A stretch of 64,000 bases of DNA from assembly GCA_024276075.1 (NCBI GenBank), contig JAJRXX010000033.1, forward strand, positions 1 to 64,000, in the 5' to 3' direction. The position numbers and the translations under genes were made by a program. Below the pieces are notes generated by a model. The model made no database searches. It was given only the letters and a program-made list of their open reading frames with translations, and was not told the origin of the DNA. Numbering within the stretch: the stretch's first letter is position 1; each line of letters starts with the position of its first letter. Of this stretch, positions 53,385 through 61,519 are shown piece after piece. Source of the DNA: Planctomycetota bacterium. GTDB lineage: Bacteria > Planctomycetota > Phycisphaerae > Phycisphaerales > Phycisphaeraceae.

Positions 53385-54359
53385 ATGACCACCGCGAACG
53401 GGTATACCGGTACGTACGAGTTGGAATTTGAGAGGCCGTTGCTGCAACTGGAACGCCAGATCGTTGAGTTGGAATCGCACAGCGGCGATGCGGGCGTGGA
53501 CATCGGCACGGAGGTCCGCAAGCTGCGTCAGAATCACACGGCGATGCTCAAGAAGATCTACGCCAAGCTCGGTCCCTGGAACGTTGTGAAAGTGGCGAGG
53601 CACCCGGGTCGGCCCCAAGCGACGGATTATATTCATGGGTTCGTCAAGGATTTTTGCGAGTTGCACGGCGATCGTCATTTTGGTGACGATCCCGCGGTGA
53701 TTACGGGGTTTGGTCGGATCGGCTCGCACAAATGTCTGATCGTGGCGCACAACAAGGGTAAAGAGATACGAGAACGGGTCGCGTGCCACTTCGGCTGCGC
53801 TCACCCCGAGGGGTATCGCAAGGCGTTGGCGAAGATGAAGCTGGCGGAGAAGTTTGGCTTACCGATTGTGACGCTTGTGGACACGCCGGGCGCGTACCCG
53901 GGGATCGGTGCTGAGGAGCGGGGTCAGGCGCAGGCGATCGCGTTGAACCTGCGTGAGATGAGTCGGCTGCGGGTGCCGATCGTGTCGGCGATCATCGGGG
54001 AAGGGGGTTCGGGCGGTGCGCTTGGGATCGCGGTGGCGGATCGGATGGCGATGATGCAGTACGCGTGGTACAGCGTGATCAGCCCCGAAGGCTGCGCGGC
54101 GATTTTGTGGAAGAGCGGCGAGGCAGCGGAGCAGGCTGCGGAGTCACTGAAGCTGACCGCTTCGGATAACCTGAAGCACAACACCGTTGACGAGGGGCTT
54201 GATGAGCCGTTGGGCGGTGCTCACCGCAACCCGAGCGCGGCTGTGGAAAAGCTCGAACGGTGGATTACCCAGAGCCTGCGTGAGTTGAAACGATTTAAGA
54301 TCGATAATCTGGTCAATAACCGTTACGAGCGTCTGCGGCGGATGGGGCAGTGCGGGTAG
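53385..54359 (+). CDS. accA: Acetyl-CoA carboxylase carboxyltransferase subunit alpha
   Basis: The 324-residue protein has the AccA start (LEFERPLLQLERQIVELE), GDRHFGDDPAVITGFGRIG and FGLPIVTLVDTPGAYPGIGAEERGQ. It then has SAIIGEGGSGGALGIAVADRM with the oxyanion Gly pair, and ISPEGCAAILWKS. With AccD it transfers CO2 from carboxybiotin to acetyl-CoA in fatty acid synthesis; accD is not in this window. GGGAGG lies 8-9 bases before the ATG. Length is as in other bacteria (about 320). Confidence 0.95.
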   Translation: MTTANGYTGTYELEFERPLLQLERQIVELESHSGDAGVDIGTEVRKLRQNHTAMLKKIYAKLGPWNVVKVARHPGRPQATDYIHGFVKDFCELHGDRHFGDDPAVITGFGRIGSHKCLIVAHNKGKEIRERVACHFGCAHPEGYRKALAKMKLAEKFGLPIVTLVDTPGAYPGIGAEERGQAQAIALNLREMSRLRVPIVSAIIGEGGSGGALGIAVADRMAMMQYAWYSVISPEGCAAILWKSGEAAEQAAESLKLTASDNLKHNTVDEGLDEPLGGAHRNPSAAVEKLERWITQSLRELKRFKIDNLVNNRYERLRRMGQCG

Positions 54360-54394
54360 CGCCGGGTCGAGCGTGACGCTGGTGGTGGGTGATT

Positions 54395-54477
54395 TAGAGC
54401 ATTTTCGACGCACCTGTAGTGTTTGGTTACAACAAATCGACCGCTCCCTGACGGTCGTGGCTCGTTGTGTGCGCATA
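54395..54477. repeat. Family C left half cut by a family B element
   Basis: It starts TTAGAGCATTTTCG, contains GTTTGGTTACAAC and the core CCCTGACGGTCGTGGCTCGT in the same order as the copy at 245-348. It stops at the TA where the family B element (54476-54578) begins. The right end is missing after the family B element. Confidence 0.5.
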
Positions 54478-54578
54478 GAGCAACTTGCGTCATTATTTTC
54501 CACGTCGCAGGGAAGACGGCAGGACAATGTCCTGCCCTACAGCAGACCGATTATCAATTATTCACGCCAGTTGCTCTA
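54476..54578. repeat. Family B-like element (103 bp), copy 2
   Basis: The left end is TAGAGCAACTTGCGTCATTATT and the right end is of family A type (CACGCCAGTTGCTCTA). The central hairpin (54518-54536) is GGCAGGACA/TGTCCTGCC: compared with the copies at 46141 and 62498, T has changed to A in one arm and A to T in the other, so pairing is kept. Confidence 0.75.
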
Positions 54579-54640
54579 GAGGTAATTTGAATGCGTGCTA
54601 CGTTTTGACCCTCTACGTTTTTGACCCTTTGCCGGGGTTC

Positions 54641-57142
54641 TCACTTCGAGGGGAGAGAGGTTTTAAAACGTTTTTTCGCCTTCGCGAGTTGCTGTTTACC
54701 CAGTGCGTGTTCAAGTACCTGCTCGACGGTATCGACGAGTATAAATTTCATCTTCTTTTTGACCTGCGGGTCGATCTCTTCGAGCGAACCTTTGTTGAGT
54801 TGGGGCAGCAGCACGGTGCGGATACCGGCTCGCGAGGCGGCGAGTGTTTTTTCTTTGATCCCGCCGACGGGCAGGACCAGGCCTCGGAGTGTGATCTCGC
54901 CGGTCATGGCGAGCTTGGGACGCGAGGGGATGTCGAGCATCAGGGACGCGATGGCGGTGAATATCGCTACGCCGGCACTTGGGCCGTCTTTGGGCACGGC
55001 TCCCGCGGGGACGTGGATGTGGATGTCGCGGTTGGTCAGGGTTTTGAGGTCAAACGCGAACGATGATGCCCGTGTTTTAAAGAGGCTCATGGCGGCGGTG
55101 GCGGATTCTCTCATGACGTCGCCGATCTGGCCGGTGAGGGTGACTTGGCCCTTGCCGGGGTAGGCGGTCGCTTCGATGAAGAGGACCTCACCGCCCACGG
55201 GCGTGTACGCCAAGCCGATGACGACGCCTGGGGTTTTTACGCGGATATCCAATTCGCGGACGTATTTTTCGGGTCCGAGGTGTTTGCGTACCAGGTCCGC
55301 GTCGACGGTCCAGCGGCGCTTGGAGCGTTTGGGAAGTTCGGCGACGTCCGCGGCGATCGCGCGGCAGACGGCACCGATCTGTCGTTCGAGCTCACGGACG
55401 CCTGCTTCGCGGGTGTAGTCGTTGATGACTTTCCGGATGCCGGTGGGCTTCCACTTGCAGCGTGACGCGGTTAAGCCGTTTTCTTTGATCTGGCGGGGCA
55501 CCAGGTAGCGTCGTGCGATCTGGGCTTTGTCGTTGTCGGTGTAGCCTGGGATGTCGATGACCTCCATGCGGTCTTTCAAGGCGGGGGGTACGGTGCCCAT
55601 GTAGTTGGCTGTGGTGATGAAGATGACTTGGGACAGGTCGAATGGCACGTCGAGGTGGCGGTCGACGAAGGCGTTGTTTTGACGGGGGTCGAGCACCTCT
55701 AGGAGCGCGCTGGCGGGGTCGCCTCGGAAGTCGGCGCCGACCTTGTCGATTTCGTCGAGCATCATGACGGGGTTGTTGGTCCCGGCGCGGCGGATCTCCT
55801 GGATGATGCGTCCGGGCATGGCGCCGATGTAGGTGCGTCGGTGTCCGCGTATCTCGGCTTCGTCGCGGATCCCGCCGAGGCTGATGCGTGCAAATTGCCT
55901 GCCCAGTGCATCGGCGATGGATTGGCCCAGGCTGGTCTTGCCGACGCCCGGGGGCCCCAGCAGGCACAGGATCGGTCCGCGCCCGGTGGGGTTGAGCTTT
56001 CGCACGGCTAGGAACTCGATCAGGCGGCGTTTGACCTTGTCGAGGTCGAAGTGGTCTTTGTCGAGGGTTTTCCGTGCGCGGTCGAGGTCGAGCATGTCTT
56101 TGCTGGATATGTTCCAGGGCAATTCGGCTAGCAGTTCGAGGTAGCCCAGGAGCATCGAGTACTCGGGGCTGGCGGGGGGGATGGTCTCGAGGCGGTCCAG
56201 ATCGCGCTGCGCTTCGGTTATGACCTTTTGAGGCGGGTCGGCTTCTTCGAGACGCTTGCGGAGGTCGATGATGGTCTGCTCGGTGCCGTCTTCGGATTCC
56301 CCGAGTTCTTTTTGGATGGCTTTGAGCTGTTCGCGCAGGACGTATTTGCGTTGGTTTTCACTGATCGAGGTTTGGACGTCTTGCTGGATTTTTTGTTGAA
56401 GATTAGCAATTTCAAGGTGGTTCGAGACGTATTGGTGGACGGCCCGGATACGCTTGGCGACATCGAGCTCCTCGAGCAGGTCTTGCTTTTGCTGGACGTC
56501 GAGGTTGAGGTTGGTGGCAAGGAAGTCGGCGAGGTGGCTGGGGTTGTCGATGTTCATCAGTACGGACAGGGCTTGTTCGGGTACGTTGGGCGTGGCTTCG
56601 ATTAGTTGGCGTGATTGTTCTTTGATCTGGCTGACGCCGGCGTCGAACTTTTTACCACTACCGCTGCGTTCGGTGACGTGTTCAACGTGGGCTATGAAGT
56701 AGGGTTTATTTTGGGTAATTTTTTTGATACGGATGCGAGTCAGGCCCTGGACGATGATCGAGATGCTCTCGTCGGGCTGGCGGACGAGTTTGAGGACCAT
56801 CGCGGCGGTGCCGATGTCGTAGAGGCCAGAGGGGTTGGGGTTTTCTTCGTCCTCGTCGCGTTGCGCCACCAGGCCGATGACCTTGGACTTGGGTAGTGAC
56901 TCGTCGAGTAGCCTTCTGCTGCTGGGTCTGCCGACGCCCAGTGGCATGACCGTGCCTGGGAACATGACCGTGCTGCGTACCGGGAGTATGGGTAACAAGT
57001 CAGGGATCGGCACGTGTTCGACGCGCGTCGAATCTGCGTTGGATGACGATTTACCGCTAGGCGATTGGCGTTGTGTGGCTTTGGCGGCATTCAAGAAGGG
57101 CCCGCTATTTTGAGGTTCGTTGTTTTGAGCGGTGTGGTCCAC
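54641..57142 (-). CDS. lon: ATP-dependent protease Lon
   Basis: The 833-residue protein starts at a GTG (57142). After a 45-residue variable leader come the Lon N-domain (IPDLLPILPVRSTVMFPGTVMPLGV), a coiled region, the AAA module with Walker A GPPGVGKTS (Lys402) and Walker B VMMLDEIDK. The protease domain has catalytic Ser722 in PKDGPSAGVAI and Lys765 in GGIKEKTLAA, 43 residues apart as in E. coli Lon. It degrades misfolded and regulatory proteins in the cytoplasm. An Hsp20 gene lies 80 bases upstream on the same strand, suggesting joint heat-shock control. Confidence 0.95.
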   Translation of the reverse strand: MDHTAQNNEPQNSGPFLNAAKATQRQSPSGKSSSNADSTRVEHVPIPDLLPILPVRSTVMFPGTVMPLGVGRPSSRRLLDESLPKSKVIGLVAQRDEDEENPNPSGLYDIGTAAMVLKLVRQPDESISIIVQGLTRIRIKKITQNKPYFIAHVEHVTERSGSGKKFDAGVSQIKEQSRQLIEATPNVPEQALSVLMNIDNPSHLADFLATNLNLDVQQKQDLLEELDVAKRIRAVHQYVSNHLEIANLQQKIQQDVQTSISENQRKYVLREQLKAIQKELGESEDGTEQTIIDLRKRLEEADPPQKVITEAQRDLDRLETIPPASPEYSMLLGYLELLAELPWNISSKDMLDLDRARKTLDKDHFDLDKVKRRLIEFLAVRKLNPTGRGPILCLLGPPGVGKTSLGQSIADALGRQFARISLGGIRDEAEIRGHRRTYIGAMPGRIIQEIRRAGTNNPVMMLDEIDKVGADFRGDPASALLEVLDPRQNNAFVDRHLDVPFDLSQVIFITTANYMGTVPPALKDRMEVIDIPGYTDNDKAQIARRYLVPRQIKENGLTASRCKWKPTGIRKVINDYTREAGVRELERQIGAVCRAIAADVAELPKRSKRRWTVDADLVRKHLGPEKYVRELDIRVKTPGVVIGLAYTPVGGEVLFIEATAYPGKGQVTLTGQIGDVMRESATAAMSLFKTRASSFAFDLKTLTNRDIHIHVPAGAVPKDGPSAGVAIFTAIASLMLDIPSRPKLAMTGEITLRGLVLPVGGIKEKTLAASRAGIRTVLLPQLNKGSLEEIDPQVKKKMKFILVDTVEQVLEHALGKQQLAKAKKRFKTSLPSK

Positions 57143-57222
57143 GGCTGTGAGCTTTCTTGGAGGGTCGGTGCGAGCGAAGCGATGTCTGCTGCGGATCGTT
57201 TTATTGGGCTAGCAGAACAGGG

Positions 57223-57642
57223 TTATTCATCTGTGCGCAGCGGCAGGCGTATCCACAGCAGGCCTCGGGTATATTTTATCTGAACGCGCACGTGGTCGAC
57301 CTGATGTGGCAGGGACACGATGCGGCAAAACGGGCCGTGATCGATCTCCATGGAGAGGATGCACATCTCCCGGAGCGATCGGCTGGGCGGCTCGGGTGCT
57401 TGTCGGGTCCCGCGGATGACCAAGCGGTCTGCTTCTACACGAACACTGACCGATTCCGACTCGATCCCGGCGAGGTCGACGCAGACGTCGAGCCGCTGTC
57501 GGAGCCGGTAGAGATTGACCGCTGGCGCCCAACTGTCCACCGGGCAGAACTCTCGGAAATGGTCACTGATCGGGCTGTCGAATGGTTTGCCCGTCGAGCT
57601 GGTGGGTTGTTGTGGGTCGTTGCGTCGTGCTGTTTTTATCAT
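57223..57642 (-). CDS. Small heat-shock protein (Hsp20/alpha-crystallin family)
   Basis: The 139-residue protein has an alpha-crystallin-type core: PAVNLYRLRQRLDVCVDLAGIESESVSVRVEADRLVIRG, then FCRIVSLPHQVD and a final strand GLLWIRLPL. These holdases bind unfolding proteins. The N-terminal 35 residues are variable, and the usual C-terminal I-x-I/V anchor is present only as a weak WIRLP. It precedes lon, with which it probably forms a stress operon. No CIRCE-type inverted repeat is visible upstream. Confidence 0.82.
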   Translation of the reverse strand: MIKTARRNDPQQPTSSTGKPFDSPISDHFREFCPVDSWAPAVNLYRLRQRLDVCVDLAGIESESVSVRVEADRLVIRGTRQAPEPPSRSLREMCILSMEIDHGPFCRIVSLPHQVDHVRVQIKYTRGLLWIRLPLRTDE

Positions 57643-58010
57643 TGCGATTAAATTACCTGAAAATGGTTGCGGTCGTTAATTTTATGCACGCTGGCTGCGA
57701 GGATCAGGTTTGGCTGCAGGCAAACGATCCACTTTTTTATGATCGGAGAAAATGATATTTAGGCGGTTATTTGTCACGCGGCGCAGGGTATTACACCTTA
57801 TGTGAGAGGCTCGATCTAGCGGGGGGCGTCATGTTAGTGGTGGCATGGTGATTGTGATGGGGCATGAGGGTTATTCAGGAATAGATGGCGGTGGTAATCG
57901 GTTTTGCTTATCACTTGACGGAAAATTGCCTTGGGTGAACCGGATTCGTAACATCCTTGTGTAGCGTTTGGATTGTGTGTCGCGGGGCTTGATTTTGGGA
58001 GCTTGACTTT
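57643..58010. other. Divergent promoter region of hsp20-lon and folE2
   Basis: This 368-base gap between divergent genes has no supported gene or repeat. A TTGACG hexamer at 57915-57920 points toward folE2, but no matching -10 box is convincing. I see nothing else. Confidence 0.45.
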
Positions 58011-58826
58011 ATGACGACTCAAACCGGCCCATCGGTGCCCGGGGTGATGCCCGATGTCCAGGCCAGCTGCGACAAGCGAAGGATCGCGATTGATAAGGTC
58101 GGCGTGAAGCACATCACGTACCCGATCACGCTGCGTTGTCCTGCTACCGGGGGTGTTCAGCACACGGTGGCACAGGTCAATATGTATGTGGGGCTGCCGC
58201 ATTATCAGAAGGGCACGCACATGAGCAGGTTTCTCGAGGTGCTTAACCGTCACCATGGCGAAATCCGCTCGGATCAGATCGTGGATGTGTGCCACGACAT
58301 GAAACAAAGCCTCGAGGCGGAAGAAGCGCATCTGGAGTTAAGCTTTCCGTACTTCATCCACAAGAAGGCTCCGGTGACCGGCTCGCCGGGGATGTTGGAC
58401 ATCCAGGTGGTGTTCGAGTGCATCAGCAACGGCGCGGACGATTTTGTGATGGGTATTAAGGTGCCCGCTACGAGCTTGTGTCCGTGCTCCAAAGAGATAT
58501 CGGCTTACGGGGCGCACAATCAGCGATGCGAGATGGACGTGCGGGTACGGTTTGCTGCGGGCAAGTCGATGTGGATCGAGGAACTGTTTGAGCTGGTCGA
58601 ACAGGCGGCTAGTTCGCCGGTGTATGCGGTGCTCAAGCGGCCTGATGAGAAGTTTGTGACGGAGGCGGCGTTCGACAATCCCAAGTTTGTCGAGGACATC
58701 GTGCGCGACCTGGCGATTGCTTTAGAAGGCGAAGAGCGGGTGGCGTGGTATCGGGTAATCAGTGAAAACTTCGAGTCGATCCACAACCACAACGCTTACG
58801 CCATGATCGAGAAAGACAAACGGTGA
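58011..58826 (+). CDS. folE2: GTP cyclohydrolase FolE2 (type IB)
   Basis: The 271-residue enzyme has the FolE2 pattern: QASCDKRRIAIDKVGVKHITYPI, KGTHMSRFLEVLN, FECISNGADDFVMGIKVPATSLCPCSKEIS with the catalytic Cys, and GAHNQRCEMDVRV. It makes 7,8-dihydroneopterin triphosphate from GTP for folate or queuosine-type products, using a metal other than zinc in some species. Its start is an ATG with GGGAGC upstream. The downstream glutaredoxin-like gene begins 86 bases later. Confidence 0.92.
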   Translation: MTTQTGPSVPGVMPDVQASCDKRRIAIDKVGVKHITYPITLRCPATGGVQHTVAQVNMYVGLPHYQKGTHMSRFLEVLNRHHGEIRSDQIVDVCHDMKQSLEAEEAHLELSFPYFIHKKAPVTGSPGMLDIQVVFECISNGADDFVMGIKVPATSLCPCSKEISAYGAHNQRCEMDVRVRFAAGKSMWIEELFELVEQAASSPVYAVLKRPDEKFVTEAAFDNPKFVEDIVRDLAIALEGEERVAWYRVISENFESIHNHNAYAMIEKDKR

Positions 58827-58912
58827 TATCTCCCCCTTCTCCCGTTTGTTGTTTGTCGCATCCGATCCAGCTATCCGATGACGTGGGCTCACGTTTTCCG
58901 CGATGTTAGCCA

Positions 58913-59182
58913 ATGATAGAAATTGTTTTCTACAGCGGAATCCATTGCAGTTTGTGCGATCGGCTGGATCAATTGATCCGACCGCACCTCGAAGATCTAC
59001 GCCGGCATACGCCGGTTGAGCTGATTAAACGCGACGTCGGGGACGACTCCGACTGGCGACGACTCTACGCGACACGTATTCCTGTTTTGACGTGTGGCGG
59101 TAAAGTGGTGCTCGAGGGTCGTCCCGAACCCGAGCAGGTGGCACAGGCCTTTGCGTGTCTTTTGTCGGGTTGCGAGCAGTAG
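58913..59182 (+). CDS. Glutaredoxin-like thiol protein
   Basis: The 89-residue protein has a thioredoxin fold start (IEIVFYSGIHCSLCDRLDQLI) with a Cys-Ser-Leu-Cys pair at residues 12-15, a typical cis-Pro region TRIPVLTCGGKVVLEG and a C-terminal helix. It matches the DUF836/glutaredoxin-like family. It may reduce disulfides; no partner is evident. A further Cys lies at TCGGK beside the cis-Pro, which is unusual. It is followed by a membrane fusion protein on the same strand. Confidence 0.8.
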   Translation: MIEIVFYSGIHCSLCDRLDQLIRPHLEDLRRHTPVELIKRDVGDDSDWRRLYATRIPVLTCGGKVVLEGRPEPEQVAQAFACLLSGCEQ

Positions 59183-59274
59183 GCGTCGGGCGAGGGCTGG
59201 CCCGGTCTGTATATAAATGTGCTGTGACCGGTTCGAGAGACCGACCACGGCAGGATTGTTTACACTTCGTGGCT

Positions 59275-61176
59275 ATGGGTCCGACGTTAAACGTTTCGGT
59301 TGGTGATCGCGAGGCAACTCCGCTTTGGCGTAATGTCAGCTTCCTGCTGATGTGGACCAGTGTGGCTGCCAGTGGGTTTGGCGATCGGCTGATCCAGTTG
59401 GCGGCGTGGTCGATGCTGGGCGTGCATCTGGCTGGGGCCGATGCATCGAGCGTGCAGGCGGGTGTGTCGTTTTTCTTCTTTCTGCCCTACGTGGTGATGG
59501 GGATTCCGGGTGGTTGGTTGGCGGATACGCTGCCTCGTAAGTGGATCATGCTGTTTTGTGACGAGGCGCGGGCGGGGGTGTTGCTGATAGCGTTTCTGCT
59601 GGTCCCTGCCGGTGTGGCCACGGCGATCCCGGGCGAGCATCACTGGAAGGTGTACGCGATCATCGCGGGGGTGGGCACGCTGGCGGCGATATTCAGCCCG
59701 ACGAAGGCAGCCACGATCCCGCAGATCGTCACGGTACGGCAGCTACAACCGGCTAACGCGATTGTGCTGGGGATCGCGATCATCGCGTCGCTGATTGGTT
59801 TTGCGGTTGGCGGGCCGATTATGGAGAAGGTTTCGGTGCGCGCGGGTTTGGCTGTGGCTATTGGTTGCTACGCGGTGAGCGGTACGTTCTTCGCTTTCTT
59901 GAGGCTGCGGCCTCACGTGGGGGGGACTGCCCGAGAGCGTCCCGGTGAATTGAAACGGCTGATTGATGCGGTGCGGTATGTGCGGGATCATCGGTCGATT
60001 TGGCAATTGATGGGGCTGAGCGTGATGTTTTGGGGGGCGGCGACGGTTCTAATGGCGGCGGTCGCAGCGCTGTGCAAAATCCGATATGAATTGGCTGACA
60101 CGGCGGTGATCTCGCATACCGCGACGATGATGGCGTGTGTGGGCGTGGGGATGCTTCTGAGCAGCTTGTGGGTGGCTTGGCTGAACACGCGGCGGGAGTC
60201 GGCGTGGTTTGTGATGATCGGTCTGTTGATCGCGGGATTGTGCATGCTGGGGCTGGCGGTGAACAGATCGTACGGATTGGGATTGGTGTTGGCTTTGGCG
60301 ACGGGTTTTTGGGGTAACGCGGCGATGATCTGCGTCGTCACACTGACGCAGTCGATTGCCCCGGACTACATCCGTGGACGGGTGTTCGGCGTGCGTGACT
60401 TGGCGGATACGCTGTCGGCGGTAGCGGTCAATTACGTTATCTGGCAACTGCCTCACGCGGATCAATACATGGTCGGCGCGCTGATTGCCGTGGCGGGGGG
60501 GCTGGCGATTGTCGCGGTGTGGGGGTTGTGGAGTCAGATCACTTCGGGTCCGTTGCCCATGAAGTGGGGGAACATAGGCTGGCGGTTGTGCAGGGCGTAC
60601 ACGCTGGTCTGGCATCGTCTGAGGTGGGTGGGCAGAGAGCATGTGCCGACTACGGGGCGGGTTATCTTGGCGTCGAACCATACGACGGGTCTTGACCCGC
60701 TTCTTGTTCAGGCTGCGTTGCCGCGGCTGGTGCGGTGGGTGATGCTGCGTGACTATATGTTCTCGCTGTTGACACCGCTTTGGAAGATTATGGAGCCTAT
60801 TGCCTTGGATGGTAATAGCACCACAAGTCAATTAAGGAGCATGCTACGCTGCTTGGAGGGTGATCAGGTCCTGGGGATTTTTCCGGAAGGTGCGGCGCAG
60901 CGAGATAATCGAAAACTCAAGCCCTTTCAGCCGGGGATCGGCCTGTTGGCCAGACGCAGCGGTGCAGTGGTCGTGCCGGTATGGATCCAGGGCACGCCTC
61001 GGACTCGGAACATGCTTTGGCATTTTCTGCGACCCAGCCGATCCGTGGTGGCCTTTGGTGCGCCGATTATGCCCGACTCCGAGATGTCGGACGAACAGTT
61101 CATGGGTGAATTGCGGCAACGGATGTTGGGGTTGGCGGAGAATTTTTGCAATGCAGGATGGCGAGACGAAAAATAG
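59275..61176 (+). CDS. MFS transporter fused to a PlsC-type acyltransferase
   Basis: The ATG at 59275 is preferred to an earlier start at 59155 that would overlap the glutaredoxin gene. The first 400 or so of 633 residues form about 12 membrane segments of an MFS carrier (GGWLADTLPRKWIMLF between segments 2 and 3). The last 200 residues are a 1-acylglycerol-3-phosphate acyltransferase-like domain with NHTTGLDPLL (H-x4-D, catalytic) and GIFPEGAAQRD. The layout recalls LplT plus Aas, in which lysophospholipids are flipped and re-acylated, but the AMP-binding domain of Aas is absent here. The acyl donor would then be acyl-CoA or acyl-ACP. This role is inference. Confidence 0.86.
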   Translation: MGPTLNVSVGDREATPLWRNVSFLLMWTSVAASGFGDRLIQLAAWSMLGVHLAGADASSVQAGVSFFFFLPYVVMGIPGGWLADTLPRKWIMLFCDEARAGVLLIAFLLVPAGVATAIPGEHHWKVYAIIAGVGTLAAIFSPTKAATIPQIVTVRQLQPANAIVLGIAIIASLIGFAVGGPIMEKVSVRAGLAVAIGCYAVSGTFFAFLRLRPHVGGTARERPGELKRLIDAVRYVRDHRSIWQLMGLSVMFWGAATVLMAAVAALCKIRYELADTAVISHTATMMACVGVGMLLSSLWVAWLNTRRESAWFVMIGLLIAGLCMLGLAVNRSYGLGLVLALATGFWGNAAMICVVTLTQSIAPDYIRGRVFGVRDLADTLSAVAVNYVIWQLPHADQYMVGALIAVAGGLAIVAVWGLWSQITSGPLPMKWGNIGWRLCRAYTLVWHRLRWVGREHVPTTGRVILASNHTTGLDPLLVQAALPRLVRWVMLRDYMFSLLTPLWKIMEPIALDGNSTTSQLRSMLRCLEGDQVLGIFPEGAAQRDNRKLKPFQPGIGLLARRSGAVVVPVWIQGTPRTRNMLWHFLRPSRSVVAFGAPIMPDSEMSDEQFMGELRQRMLGLAENFCNAGWRDEK

Positions 61177-61336
61177 AATTGTCGATTCGATTTTTAAAAT
61201 ATATTTATTCGTAGCAATCAGAGGAGTACGAATTCGAGGGGTGAAATTTTTGCATGGTGTATATCTTCATTGTTTTCAGTAGATTAAACGCGGGGTCGGT
61301 TGGCTGCATCGTTCTTCTGAAATCGTTGTACAAGGG

Positions 61337-61355
61337 CAATATTTGTGGTATATTG
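61337..61355 (+). promoter_or_regulatory. Inverted repeat adjoining the -35 box
   Basis: CAATAT and ATATTG are separated by seven bases and end four bases before the -35 box of the promoter at 61359. This is a common position for an activator or repressor site. The regulator is unknown. Confidence 0.35.
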
Positions 61356-61358
61356 TTA

Positions 61359-61387
61359 TTGACAATAGAAGGGCATCCCTTTAAGAT
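61359..61387 (+). promoter_or_regulatory. Sigma-70-type promoter of the PEP-CTERM gene
   Basis: A perfect -35 box TTGACA (61359-61364) is followed after exactly 17 bases by TAAGAT (61382-61387), a five-of-six match to the -10 consensus. Transcription would start near 61394, leaving a leader of about 125 bases before the ATG at 61520. Confidence 0.6.
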
Positions 61388-61519
61388 ACCTGTGGTATGA
61401 ATGTGGAGAAGAAACGCTTTGCCTAAGCACAATGTCGATACGAGATGAGTGTTTGGGTAATTAATTGGTGGTGGTAGTAGAAGCAACTTTAAGTGATCAA
61501 AATGGGAAGGAAGTCTTTC

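Larger units (their letters stand above)
61177..61519. other. Promoter region of the PEP-CTERM gene
   Basis: The stretch is AT-richer than the surrounding genes and holds a strong sigma-70-type promoter (61359-61387) and an inverted repeat just upstream (61337-61355). No gene is supported. Confidence 0.6.

Noticed and set aside
57643-57800. CIRCE element upstream of hsp20-lon
   Set aside because: No inverted repeat of the TTAGCACTC/GAGTGCTAA type is visible on either strand.
61177-61519. Sigma-54 promoter for the PEP-CTERM gene, as known for some PEP-CTERM genes
   Set aside because: No GG-N10-GC pair with the right flanks is found; a good sigma-70-type promoter is present instead.
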